From Streptomyces sp. NA04227 (GTDB taxonomy: Bacteria > Actinomycetota > Actinomycetes > Streptomycetales > Streptomycetaceae): DNA of 64,000 bases. The position numbers and the translations under genes are program-made. Below the pieces are notes generated by a model. That model saw only the letters and a list, made by a program, of their open reading frames with translations. It was not told the DNA's origin and ran no database searches. Within the stretch, counting starts at the first letter, position 1. Every line of letters starts with the position of its first letter. The stretch covers positions 434,001 to 498,000 of the forward strand of contig NZ_CP054918.1 in assembly GCF_013364195.1 (NCBI RefSeq), in the 5' to 3' direction. Shown here piece by piece: positions 7,188 through 14,827 of the stretch.

Positions 7188-7222
7188 GGCGTGCGGTGCG
7201 GACGTGGCCCGCACCGCACGCC
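7188..7222 (+). terminator. Rho-independent-like hairpin ending the cassette
   Basis: Perfect 14-bp inverted repeat, GGCGTGCGGTGCGG (7188-7201) with CCGCACCGCACGCC (7209-7222), and a seven-base loop. There is no T-run, which is common for Streptomyces terminators. It lies 87 bases after the last cassette gene and 19 bases before the homocysteine methyltransferase start. Confidence 0.8.
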
Positions 7223-7241
7223 TTCGGCTAACTTCGAAGAA

Positions 7242-8168
7242 GTGGACAACGGATTCACCTTGCCGCAGGCGCTCGCACGCGGGCCGCTGGTGCTCGACGG
7301 CGGTCTGTCGAACCAGCTCGAAGCGGACGGCCACGACCTCGGCGACGCCCTCTGGTCGGCCCGCCTGCTCGCGGACTGTCCGCAGGCCCTGCTCCGGGCC
7401 CACCAGGCCTACTTCGCGGCCGGAGCGGACGTCGTGATCACGGCGAGCTACCAGGCGTCCTTCGAGGGATTCGCCCGCTGCGGCATCGACCGCGGGCGGG
7501 CCGCCGCGCTGATGGCGTCGAGCGTGACACTGGCCAGGACGGCCGCGCGCCGTGCCGCCGTGGAGCGTCCCTTGTGGGTGGCCGCCTCGGTCGGACCCTA
7601 CGGCGCGGTGCTCGCCGACGGATCGGAGTACCGCGGCCGCTACGGACTGAGCGTCGGTGAACTGGCGGACTTCCACCGCCCGCGGATCGAGGCACTCCTC
7701 GCGGCGGCTCCCGACGCGCTCGCCCTGGAGACGGTGCCGGACACCGCGGAGGCCCTCGCCCTGCTGCGCGCGGTGCGCGGTCTCGGGGTACCCGTCTGGC
7801 TGTCGTACAGCATCCTCGGTGACCGCACCCGGGCAGGGCAGCCGCTGACGGAGGCCTTCGCGCTCGCCGCCGAGGCAGAGGAGGTCTTCGCCGTCGGTGT
7901 GAACTGCTGCTCGCCGCACGACGCCGAGGCGGCCGTGCCACTCGCCGCCCAGCTCACCGGCAAGCCGGTCGTCGTCTATCCCAACAGCGGGGAGGACTGG
8001 GACGACCGCGCCGGAGCCTGGCGCGGTCCCGTGCGCTTCGCGCCCGCGCGGGCGCGCGACTGGGTGCGCGAGGGCGCGCGGCTGGTCGGCGGTTGCTGCC
8101 GGGTCGGTCCTGCGGCTGTCTCCGAGGTGGCCGCCGGCTTGCGCGGGGAGCGCCCCGCAACGCCCTGA
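7242..8168 (+). CDS. mmuM: Homocysteine S-methyltransferase
   Basis: A 308-residue (beta/alpha)8 barrel enzyme that transfers a methyl group from S-methylmethionine (or S-adenosylmethionine) to homocysteine to give methionine. Evidence: LVLDGGLSNQLE near the start, ITASYQASFEGFARCGI, ETVPDTAEA, and the zinc-binding cysteines in GVNCCSP and LVGGCCRVGP. I start at GTG 7242. No ribosome-binding site is present, but a TAACTT hexamer at 7229-7234 ends seven bases before the GTG, the geometry of a leaderless Streptomyces transcript. It stands alone between a terminator and a differently spaced gene, so it is probably ordinary metabolism rather than part of the cassette. Confidence 0.9.
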   Translation: MDNGFTLPQALARGPLVLDGGLSNQLEADGHDLGDALWSARLLADCPQALLRAHQAYFAAGADVVITASYQASFEGFARCGIDRGRAAALMASSVTLARTAARRAAVERPLWVAASVGPYGAVLADGSEYRGRYGLSVGELADFHRPRIEALLAAAPDALALETVPDTAEALALLRAVRGLGVPVWLSYSILGDRTRAGQPLTEAFALAAEAEEVFAVGVNCCSPHDAEAAVPLAAQLTGKPVVVYPNSGEDWDDRAGAWRGPVRFAPARARDWVREGARLVGGCCRVGPAAVSEVAAGLRGERPATP

Positions 8169-8271
8169 CACTCTGCTCCGACCTGGGCCTTTCCTGCCGT
8201 CTGGGGTCGCTGTCAGTGGTGGGGTGCACACTGGCCGGGTCTGGGACAACGTGGTTTCGGAGGTGGTTGGC

Positions 8272-9357
8272 ATGACCGAGGTACTGCTCACCGTGGGCAC
8301 CCGCAAGGGCTTGTTCCTCGGCCGCAGACGCGGCGGCGTCTGGCGGTTCGACGACAGTCCGTACTTCACGGGTCAGGCCGTCTACTCCGTCGCCATCGAC
8401 ACCAGAGGGACGGTGCCGCGCCTGCTCGTGGGTGGCGACAGCGCGCACTGGGGTCCTTCGGTCTTCCACTCCGACGACCTCGGGGCCGAGTGGACCGAAC
8501 CAGCCCGGCCGGCGGTCAAGTTCCCGGAGGACACCAAGGCCTCGCTGGAACGCGTATGGCAGTTGCACCCCTCGGCCGCCGAACCGGACGTGGTCTACGC
8601 GGGCACCGAACCCGCCGCGCTCTACCGCTCCGAGGACCGGGGCGAGAGCTTCGACATCGTCCGCCCGCTGTGGGAGCACCCCACGCGCGCGAAGTGGGAA
8701 CCCGGCGGCGGTGGCGAGGGGCTGCACACCGTGCTCACCGATCCGCGCGACGCGGCCGCGGTCACGGTCGCCGTCTCGACGGCCGGTGTCTTCCGCACCA
8801 AGGACGGCGGCGCGAGCTGGGAGCCGTCCAACTCCGGTGTCTCCGCGGTGTTTCTGCCGGACCAGTTCCCGGAGTTCGGGCAGTGCGTCCACAAGGTGGC
8901 CCGGGACGCGGTCGACCTGGACAAGCTGTATTTGCAGAACCACTGGGGCGTCTACCGCAGCGACGACGCGGGCGCCCACTGGACCGACATCGGCGCCGGA
9001 CTGCCGTCCACCTTCGGCTTCGCCGTGGCCGCCCACCCGCACCGCGCGGACACGGCCTACGTCTTCCCGATCACCGGCGACTTCGACCGGGTGCCCGCCG
9101 ACCGCAGATGCCGCGTCTACCGCACCGCGGACGCCGGGGCGAGCTGGGAAGCCCTGACCACGGGCCTCCCCGGCGAGGACCACTACGGCACCGTGCTGCG
9201 CGACGCCCTGTGCACCGACGACCTGGATCCGGCCGGGGTCTACTTCGGCAACCGCAACGGCGAGGTGTACGCCTCCGCCGACGACGGGGAGAGCTGGAAG
9301 CTGTTGGCCTCGCATCTGCCGGACGTGCTGTGTGTGCGGGCGGCTGCTATCGACTGA
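8272..9357 (+). CDS. BNR/sortilin-like beta-propeller protein (exo-alpha-sialidase-like)
   Basis: A 361-residue protein made of repeated propeller blades with the Asp-box (S/T-x-D-x-G-x-x-W/F) pattern: SDDLGAEW, SEDRGESF, TKDGGASW, SDDAGAHW, TADAGASW and SADDGESW. This is the fold of sialidases and photosystem assembly factor Ycf48, but the arginine triad and other sialidase catalytic residues are not obvious, so enzymatic activity is doubtful. There is no signal peptide. The start ATG at 8272 has GGAGG nearby; the longer reading from 8224 lacks one. Function unknown; homologues annotated as glycosyl hydrolases are common in Streptomyces. Confidence 0.85.
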   Translation: MTEVLLTVGTRKGLFLGRRRGGVWRFDDSPYFTGQAVYSVAIDTRGTVPRLLVGGDSAHWGPSVFHSDDLGAEWTEPARPAVKFPEDTKASLERVWQLHPSAAEPDVVYAGTEPAALYRSEDRGESFDIVRPLWEHPTRAKWEPGGGGEGLHTVLTDPRDAAAVTVAVSTAGVFRTKDGGASWEPSNSGVSAVFLPDQFPEFGQCVHKVARDAVDLDKLYLQNHWGVYRSDDAGAHWTDIGAGLPSTFGFAVAAHPHRADTAYVFPITGDFDRVPADRRCRVYRTADAGASWEALTTGLPGEDHYGTVLRDALCTDDLDPAGVYFGNRNGEVYASADDGESWKLLASHLPDVLCVRAAAID

Positions 9358-9411
9358 ACTCCGGAGCAGATGAGGTGTATCGGGCACGAGGCCCCGGGGC
9401 AGCGACCCGCG

Positions 9412-9915
9412 TCACGGCAACGAGCGCGTGAGCCACACGACTTCACCGCTGTCTTCCCGGGACACGTGATCCCGCTCGAACCCGAGCTTGTCGAGGACAC
9501 GGAACGACGGTGCGTTCCCCGCGCCGACGGTCGCCCAGAGCCGCTTCCGCCCGGTCGCCACAGCGGCTTCGAGCACCGCACCGGCAGCCTCGGTCGCGTA
9601 ACCACGCCCGTGCGCCCGCTGGAACAACTCGTACGCGATCTCGGGCTCCTCAACGGTGGAGCGGCCGACGACCAACCCGCAGTAGCCGATGAAATCGCCT
9701 TCCTCACGGCGCTGAACGGTCAGCAGGGCAATGCCCGTTGTCGCCGTGGTGGTGAGCAGCTTCGCGATGAGCGTGCGGATGTACTCGACCGTGGGCGTGC
9801 CGTTGCCGCGTTCGGAGTGCAGGGCGCGGAGAGCGTCGGCGTCCGACTGGGCCCACGGTCGCAGTATCAACCGCTCGGTCTCGAGGTGGAACGACATCGT
9901 CTCGTACGTGGACAT
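9412..9915 (-). CDS. GNAT-family N-acetyltransferase (RimJ/RimL type)
   Basis: A 167-residue leftward protein with the RimJ-like start FHLETERLILRPW, the FIGYCGLV strand, and the acetyl-CoA-binding stretch ELFQRAHGRGYATEAAGAVL (the R-G-x-G/A pyrophosphate loop). It ends ENxPSxRVLDKLGF-like (GNAPSFRVLDKLGFERD), typical for the family. It should acetylate an amino group of a protein terminus or a small molecule; the substrate is not predictable. It converges with the BNR-repeat gene, leaving 54 bases between the stops. The start could also be the Met six residues later. Confidence 0.88.
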   Translation of the reverse strand: MSTYETMSFHLETERLILRPWAQSDADALRALHSERGNGTPTVEYIRTLIAKLLTTTATTGIALLTVQRREEGDFIGYCGLVVGRSTVEEPEIAYELFQRAHGRGYATEAAGAVLEAAVATGRKRLWATVGAGNAPSFRVLDKLGFERDHVSREDSGEVVWLTRSLP

Positions 9916-9995
9916 GGCCCCACTCTGTCCCAAGCCACTCACCGAACGCGACTTCCCCCGCCCACCAGGATCCGACCCCCGCGACTCAGCACCGC

Positions 9996-11243
9996 TCAGC
10001 GGGACTTCGACACCGGGGCCTCCGTGCGTTCCCTCAACCGCTGGGCGCGCAGGACGAGTTCGATGGCGAACCGGCCGTCGGGGTCGTCGATCTCCTCGCC
10101 CCACAGATCCCGTATCTGGCGCAGGCGGTACCGCACGGTCTGCGGATGGACGCCGAGCCGGGTGGCGATCTCGGGGGCTCCGCCGCGGGTCTCCAGCCAG
10201 GCGAGCAGGGTCTCGGCGAGACGCTTGCCGTGCGTGGGTGCGCAGTGTTCGAGCGGGGCCAGGCAGCGCCGGGCGAGATCGTCGATCAGCTCTTCCGACT
10301 GGAGCAGGACGAGCGATTCGATGTGCTCGGAGCAGTGCAGCACCTGGTCCCTGGGCAGCAGGCCACGTTCCATCAGGCCGAGGGCGGCCTCGGCCCAGCG
10401 CAGCGATTTGGCGGCGGAGGCCAGCGGGACCGGCGGGCCGATCGCGCCCGCCCAGCCGACCAGGGTGCTGCGCAGTTGCTCGGTGCGGCCGCCGGTTTCC
10501 GGATCGGGTATGACGATGCGGGGGCGTTCGCTCTCCATGTCGAGCAGGATCTCCGTGCCGACGGCGGGCGCCACGGACTCGCGCGCGGGGCGCAGCAGCA
10601 GTCCGACCGACACCGTCTTCGGCAGTGTCCAGGCGACCTGGGAAGCACGCTCGGCGAGGTCCGTGGCGGGGGCGTCACGGTGGTCGCTGAGGACCAGGTC
10701 CATGAGCCGCTGCTGGAGTCGCAGTCGTTCACCGGCTCGCCGGGCCGCGGCTTCCGCGTAGCCGCGTACGGACTCCTCCACCAGACCGTCCAGATACTCG
10801 TAGCCCGCGTCGGCCAGTTCGTACATCGCGGGCGGTGGGATGCGCACGCGCTGGCCGATCTCCGCCAGTCGGCGCCAGGACAGCCGTACACCCAGCCGGT
10901 ACACGGCCTGGAGCGAGTCGAGGCTGCGGCCGTCGCGTACCTCGGCGCGGCCGAATTTCTGGAAGACCTCGTGGTGTTCCCGCGCCGGGGATCCCTCCTC
11001 GGCCAGCAGGTGCCGGACGAAGCCCTCGAGAGCGTGCCGGATCCCCACCAGAGCCATCGGCTCGCCCGACTCGTCCAGGGAAAAGCGCAGGTGGGGGTAC
11101 CCGTTCCGGATTTCGCGGAGGATCTCCTCGGCGAGATCGGGCACCTCGGCAAGGGCAGTGGCCGCGAAGTGCCGGACGAGCGCCGGCGGGACGGCGTGCC
11201 AGGCGGAGTGCGGTTCGAAGGGGCGCAGTGTGGTGGGCAGCAC
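9996..11243 (-). CDS. PucR/CdaR-type helix-turn-helix regulator
   Basis: A 415-residue regulator. The N-terminal half (about 1-170) is a helical RsbRD-like region with LVGIRHALEGFVRHLL and SLQAVYRLGVRLSWRRL; the middle is a GGDEF-related sensory domain (SVGLLLRP). The C-terminal HTH_30 reads LETRGGAPEIATRLGVHPQT followed by VRYRLRQIRDLWG, the hallmark of the PucR family. Such proteins are common in Streptomyces and control catabolic or developmental genes; the target here is not evident. It lies just downstream of, and in the same direction as, the small membrane-protein gene at 11253-11396, with a nine-base gap, so the two may share a transcript. Confidence 0.88.
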   Translation of the reverse strand: MLPTTLRPFEPHSAWHAVPPALVRHFAATALAEVPDLAEEILREIRNGYPHLRFSLDESGEPMALVGIRHALEGFVRHLLAEEGSPAREHHEVFQKFGRAEVRDGRSLDSLQAVYRLGVRLSWRRLAEIGQRVRIPPPAMYELADAGYEYLDGLVEESVRGYAEAAARRAGERLRLQQRLMDLVLSDHRDAPATDLAERASQVAWTLPKTVSVGLLLRPARESVAPAVGTEILLDMESERPRIVIPDPETGGRTEQLRSTLVGWAGAIGPPVPLASAAKSLRWAEAALGLMERGLLPRDQVLHCSEHIESLVLLQSEELIDDLARRCLAPLEHCAPTHGKRLAETLLAWLETRGGAPEIATRLGVHPQTVRYRLRQIRDLWGEEIDDPDGRFAIELVLRAQRLRERTEAPVSKSR

Positions 11244-11252
11244 GATCGGGGC

Positions 11253-11396
11253 CTACTGAGCGGTTTCGTAGCTGATCAGCGGCGTGTTCGGCTGCTCGGG
11301 AGTGGCGTCGAGGAGCGCGACGATGCCGTAGGCCGTGCCGACGGCAAGGGCAACAGCGAACAAGATCGTCACGAGCGCGGCAACGGTTCTGGACAT
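11253..11396 (-). CDS. Small single-pass membrane protein, DUF2613-like
   Basis: A 47-residue protein: MSRTVAALVTILFAVALAVG, then a Gly/Ala segment completing one transmembrane helix, then a short polar tail with PEQPNTPL. It resembles DUF2613, small actinobacterial membrane proteins of unknown function. A longer frame to 11447 exists, but the Met at 11396 gives the family-like start. It immediately precedes the PucR-type gene in the same direction. No role can be assigned. Confidence 0.7.
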   Translation of the reverse strand: MSRTVAALVTILFAVALAVGTAYGIVALLDATPEQPNTPLISYETAQ

Positions 11397-11523
11397 CGCA
11401 GGATTCAGCCTCTCGGTCGAGGTAGTTCCCACCCTGGATTTCCGCATTCGGACGCCCGCACAGCGGCCTGAAGCGCATTGGTCGCCGGGCCCAATCCGGT
11501 CGGCGCTCAGTATCAGCTGTCCA

Positions 11524-11552
11524 TTGACATTGCGTCAAGAGTGACCTTACGT
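11524..11552 (+). promoter_or_regulatory. Putative sigma70-type promoter for the DUF3068 gene
   Basis: TTGACA at 11524-11529, a 17-base spacer, and TTACGT at 11547-11552, about 65 bases before the ATG at 11618. The -35 box lies in a small inverted repeat (TTGAC ... GTCAA, 11524-11538), which could also be an operator. Confidence 0.5.
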
Positions 11553-11617
11553 TCCGGCACTACCCGCGGGTACTTTCTGCCTGTGCGGGAGCCGCCCTCA
11601 CCCTCTGGAGATTCCGG

Positions 11618-12565
11618 ATGCGCCGGACTGCTTCGCCTTTTTCCTTGATTCTTCTGGGCCTGGGTGCTTTTCTGCTCGCCCTGGCCCCACTGCTCACCTG
11701 GTACGTCGGACCGGAGGCCAAGAAGACACCTCTGGACACCGACATCACCACGGTTTTCAACGGAACCGGAACCTACTTCGACGCCCAGGCGGTGAAGCCA
11801 CGACACGATCAGCGCCTGACCATCACCCGACAGGTCAGGGGCGATGTGGCCGACGGCGACGCCAGCGGAAACGCGGTCTGGGACGTCTCCACCTCGGTCG
11901 ACTCGGACTCCTCGCTGCCCGCCTCCGACCCGCGTGACGCCCTGCAGTGGACCACCGAGCGCTGGGTCACCAACCGCAAGACCAACATGCCGGTGCACTG
12001 CTGCCAGGAGAAGCCGCGCTTCGAGGGCGAGGCCTACCTGAAGTTCCCGTTCGACGTCGAGGAGCGCTCTTACCGCTGGTGGGACAGCACGCTCGGGGCG
12101 ACGGTCGAGCTGGACTACAGCGGCCGCAAGAAGGTCCAGGGCTTCGAGGGCATGCGCTTCACCGGCAAGGTGAAGGCGGCCAAAACGGGCACCAGGCTGG
12201 TGCCGGGCAAGCTCGTCGGGGTCGACAAGAGCCAGGTTCTGGCCGAGGAGTGGTACGCCAACCACGGCATCGAGCTCATAGCCGATCCCGCCACGGGCCG
12301 GATCCTGTACGCGGCCGTCGGCCCCCGCAAGACACTGCGCGCCCCCGGCTCCGACAAGGACGCCATGGTCCTGCTGGACAGCAAGAAGATCGCGTTCACC
12401 GAGAAGACCCAGCGGGCCCAGGTCAAGTTGGCGGACAGGGACAGCGGAAAGCTGAAGACGCTCACCTCCACGGCGCCGATGGGCGCGGGGGCGGCGGGCG
12501 CGGTGCTGCTCCTCACCGGCGGGGTGTTTGTGGTTCGCGGACAACGCACGCGCGAGATTTCGTGA
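11618..12565 (+). CDS. DUF3068 / PorA-like membrane-anchored exported protein
   Basis: A 315-residue protein with an N-terminal transmembrane segment (SLILLGLGAFLLALAPLL), a large extracytoplasmic beta-rich domain (about 35-285), a C-terminal membrane helix (AGAVLLLTGGVFVV) and a short basic tail. The motif TNMPVHCCQEKPRFEGEA and the YRWWDSTLG segment are characteristic of DUF3068. Conserved domain descriptions link this family to porin PorA of corynebacteria, but pore formation has not been shown for Streptomyces members and I would not assume it. Its start has GGAGA upstream. It sits 215 bases before the AftD-type operon; a cell-envelope theme for both is suggestive. Confidence 0.85.
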   Translation: MRRTASPFSLILLGLGAFLLALAPLLTWYVGPEAKKTPLDTDITTVFNGTGTYFDAQAVKPRHDQRLTITRQVRGDVADGDASGNAVWDVSTSVDSDSSLPASDPRDALQWTTERWVTNRKTNMPVHCCQEKPRFEGEAYLKFPFDVEERSYRWWDSTLGATVELDYSGRKKVQGFEGMRFTGKVKAAKTGTRLVPGKLVGVDKSQVLAEEWYANHGIELIADPATGRILYAAVGPRKTLRAPGSDKDAMVLLDSKKIAFTEKTQRAQVKLADRDSGKLKTLTSTAPMGAGAAGAVLLLTGGVFVVRGQRTREIS

Positions 12566-12780
12566 TCCGCTACAGAACTTCGCGAGCGAGAGCAAATACC
12601 CGCCGCAAACTCCCCCGAATTTGTCACCAGGGTGAGTAGCCACGCCAAACCGAACCACTAAAACTGTCCGGACCGCCTCAAGCCCACCCCTTTGAGCGGC
12701 ACCCCGCACCGAGCCCCTAGCCCAGGCTCACCCTGAAATCCCCTCTCCTCCCCACTTCTCCGAGACGAGTTGGAGCACCG

Positions 12781-13968
12781 ATGCCCCAGCGCGCACCCGA
12801 CTCCATACGTCCCTCCCCACGGGCCGAGGAGCTCGCGTCGGCGGTTCTTCCGCCGGCACCAGGACCGCACCCTCGACGGATCGTCTTTCTCGCTCACCGC
12901 GATCTCGACAACCCGGCGGCGGGCGGCTCCGAGCTACTGGTCGACCGCCTTGCCGCGGGCCTGACCCGGCTCGGCCACCAGGTGACCCTGCTGTGCGGCG
13001 GACCCGCCGCACAGCGGGACTACCGCGTGGTGTCGGCCGGTGGCGCCTTCAGCCACTTCCTCAAGGCACGCTCCGCCTTCGCCCGCCGGATCGGCGACTG
13101 CGACCTGCTCGTCGAGGTCTGCAACGGCATGCCCTACCTCACGCCGTTGTGGCACCGCGGGCCGACCCTGTGCCTGGTCAACCACGTCCACACCGACCTG
13201 TGGGACATGCGTTTCGGTGGCGTGCTCGCTCCGGCCGGACAGGTCGGCCGACGCCTGGAGCGCTGGGCGCTGTCGAGTGCCCAGCGCGACAACCTCCTCA
13301 TGGCGGTCTCGCCCTCCACGGCGACCGCCCTGGAGGGTCTTGGCGTGGACCCGGGACGTATCCGCGTCGTCTACAACGGCGTGGAGGAGCCGGGCCCGCT
13401 GGCACCGAAGTCGCCGACCCCGCTGTTCGTCGCGGTCGGCCGCCTCGTCGAGTACAAGCGCATCGATCTGCTGCTGCGGCTGTGGAAGCGGGTGCGGCCG
13501 GTCACCGGCGGCCGTCTGGTGATCATCGGTGAGGGTCCCGAACGTGAGCGTCTCGAACAGCTCGCCGGTCAGGGCGTCGAGTTCGCCGGTCACGTCACGG
13601 AGGACGAGAAGCACCGTCTGCTGTCCTCGGCCTGGCTGCTGCTGCACCCCTCGGCCGTCGAGGGCTGGGGGCTCGTGGTGACCGAGGCCGCGGTGCGGGG
13701 CACCCCCGCGATCGGCTTCGACGTACCGGGCCTGCGTGACTCCATCACCGACGGGGTCACCGGCGTGCTCGCGCAGGGCGAGAGTTCCTTCGCCGCCGCC
13801 TGGTGCACCCTCGCGCTCAGCGCCGACCGTCTCACGGCGATGAGCAAGGCCGCCGAATCCCATGCGGCCCAGTTCCGCTGGCGGCACACGGTCGACAGAT
13901 TCAGCGCCGTCGCCGCCGAGGCGGTCGGGCGCCCCGGTGGAGGAGAGCCCCATGTCCCTTCTCCGTGA
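12781..13968 (+). CDS. GT4-family glycosyltransferase
   Basis: A 395-residue GT-B glycosyltransferase. The N-terminal domain begins RRIVFLAHRDLDNPAAGGSE, the usual acceptor-side start of GT4 enzymes (GG before the helix). The C-terminal nucleotide-sugar domain carries VAVGRLVEYKRIDLLL, IIGEGPERERLEQL and GWGLVVTEAAVRGTPAIGFD with the conserved Glu. It retains anomeric configuration when adding a sugar, probably from a nucleotide or lipid-linked donor at the cytoplasmic face. GGAG lies about seven bases before the start. It is the first gene of an operon whose members overlap almost without gap, ending with the FkbM gene at 23232. The sugar is not predictable. Confidence 0.9.
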   Translation: MPQRAPDSIRPSPRAEELASAVLPPAPGPHPRRIVFLAHRDLDNPAAGGSELLVDRLAAGLTRLGHQVTLLCGGPAAQRDYRVVSAGGAFSHFLKARSAFARRIGDCDLLVEVCNGMPYLTPLWHRGPTLCLVNHVHTDLWDMRFGGVLAPAGQVGRRLERWALSSAQRDNLLMAVSPSTATALEGLGVDPGRIRVVYNGVEEPGPLAPKSPTPLFVAVGRLVEYKRIDLLLRLWKRVRPVTGGRLVIIGEGPERERLEQLAGQGVEFAGHVTEDEKHRLLSSAWLLLHPSAVEGWGLVVTEAAVRGTPAIGFDVPGLRDSITDGVTGVLAQGESSFAAAWCTLALSADRLTAMSKAAESHAAQFRWRHTVDRFSAVAAEAVGRPGGGEPHVPSP

Positions 13969-14827
13969 CGCGAACGACGACACCCCCCGCGCCGCGGGTG
14001 CGGGCGACGGAGGCGAGGTGCGGCGGGAGCCGCACCTCGCCTCGGCTCCCGCACCGGCTGCCGTGAACTCCCCGAGCCCCGGCCGGGTTCCGGCCGCTCC
14101 CCAGTACAAGGACCCGTCCCTGCGCCGTTCCGTCGCGCTGTTCCGTGCCTTCATGCGAGAGCCGTCGCACCCCGACGCGTGCTACTCGCTGCTCGCCCGT
14201 GACGCCGCCGACCAGGTCGAGTCCTACGGCGGGCCGGTCGCGGGCCGGGTCGTCGTCGACATCGGCGGTGGCGGCGGCTGGTTCACCGAGGAGTTCCGGC
14301 GCCGCGGCGCGCACGGCTACCTCTTCGAACCGGACGTGGCGGAACTCGGCGGCTGCGGCACCAGCGGCGCGGTGGTGGCGGACGGCTACCTGCTGCCGCT
14401 CGCGGACGGCGTCGCCGATGTGTCCTTCTCCTCCAACGTGCTGGAACATGTCGACGACCCGATGACCTTTCTCAGCGAGATGGTCCGTGTGACGCGTCCG
14501 GGCGGACTGGTCTACGTGTCGTTCACCAACTGGCTCTCGCCGTGGGGCGGTCACGAGTGGGCGCCCTGGCACTACTTCGGTGCCGACCGGGCGCGCCTTC
14601 GCTACGAGCGGCGCAGCGGCCGTCCGGCCAAGCACACCCTCGGCGAGAACCTCTTCCGGATCGATGTCGGCAAGACCCTGCGGCAGGTGCGCGAGCGCAC
14701 CGACGTCGACATCGTCGCGGCCCGTTCGCGCTATCTCCCCTTCCTCGCAGGTGCGGTGACCCGTGTGCCGGGGCTGCGCGAGATCTGTACCTGGAACCTC
14801 CTTCTCATCCTCAGGCGGAGCACATGA
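13952..14827 (+). CDS. Class I SAM-dependent methyltransferase
   Basis: A 291-residue enzyme with the SAM-binding motif VVVDIGGGGGWFTEEF, the acidic strand EPDVAE, and post-I motifs VADVSFSSNVLEHVDDP and RPGGLVYVSF. The first roughly 70 residues are Pro/Ala-rich and probably unstructured. I start at ATG 13952, preceded by GGAGGAGA; it overlaps the glycosyltransferase end by 17 bases. Substrate unknown; in this operon a sugar or glycolipid hydroxyl is the natural guess. It couples to the downstream AftD-like gene by ATGA at 14824. Confidence 0.88.
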   Translation: MSLLRDANDDTPRAAGAGDGGEVRREPHLASAPAPAAVNSPSPGRVPAAPQYKDPSLRRSVALFRAFMREPSHPDACYSLLARDAADQVESYGGPVAGRVVVDIGGGGGWFTEEFRRRGAHGYLFEPDVAELGGCGTSGAVVADGYLLPLADGVADVSFSSNVLEHVDDPMTFLSEMVRVTRPGGLVYVSFTNWLSPWGGHEWAPWHYFGADRARLRYERRSGRPAKHTLGENLFRIDVGKTLRQVRERTDVDIVAARSRYLPFLAGAVTRVPGLREICTWNLLLILRRST

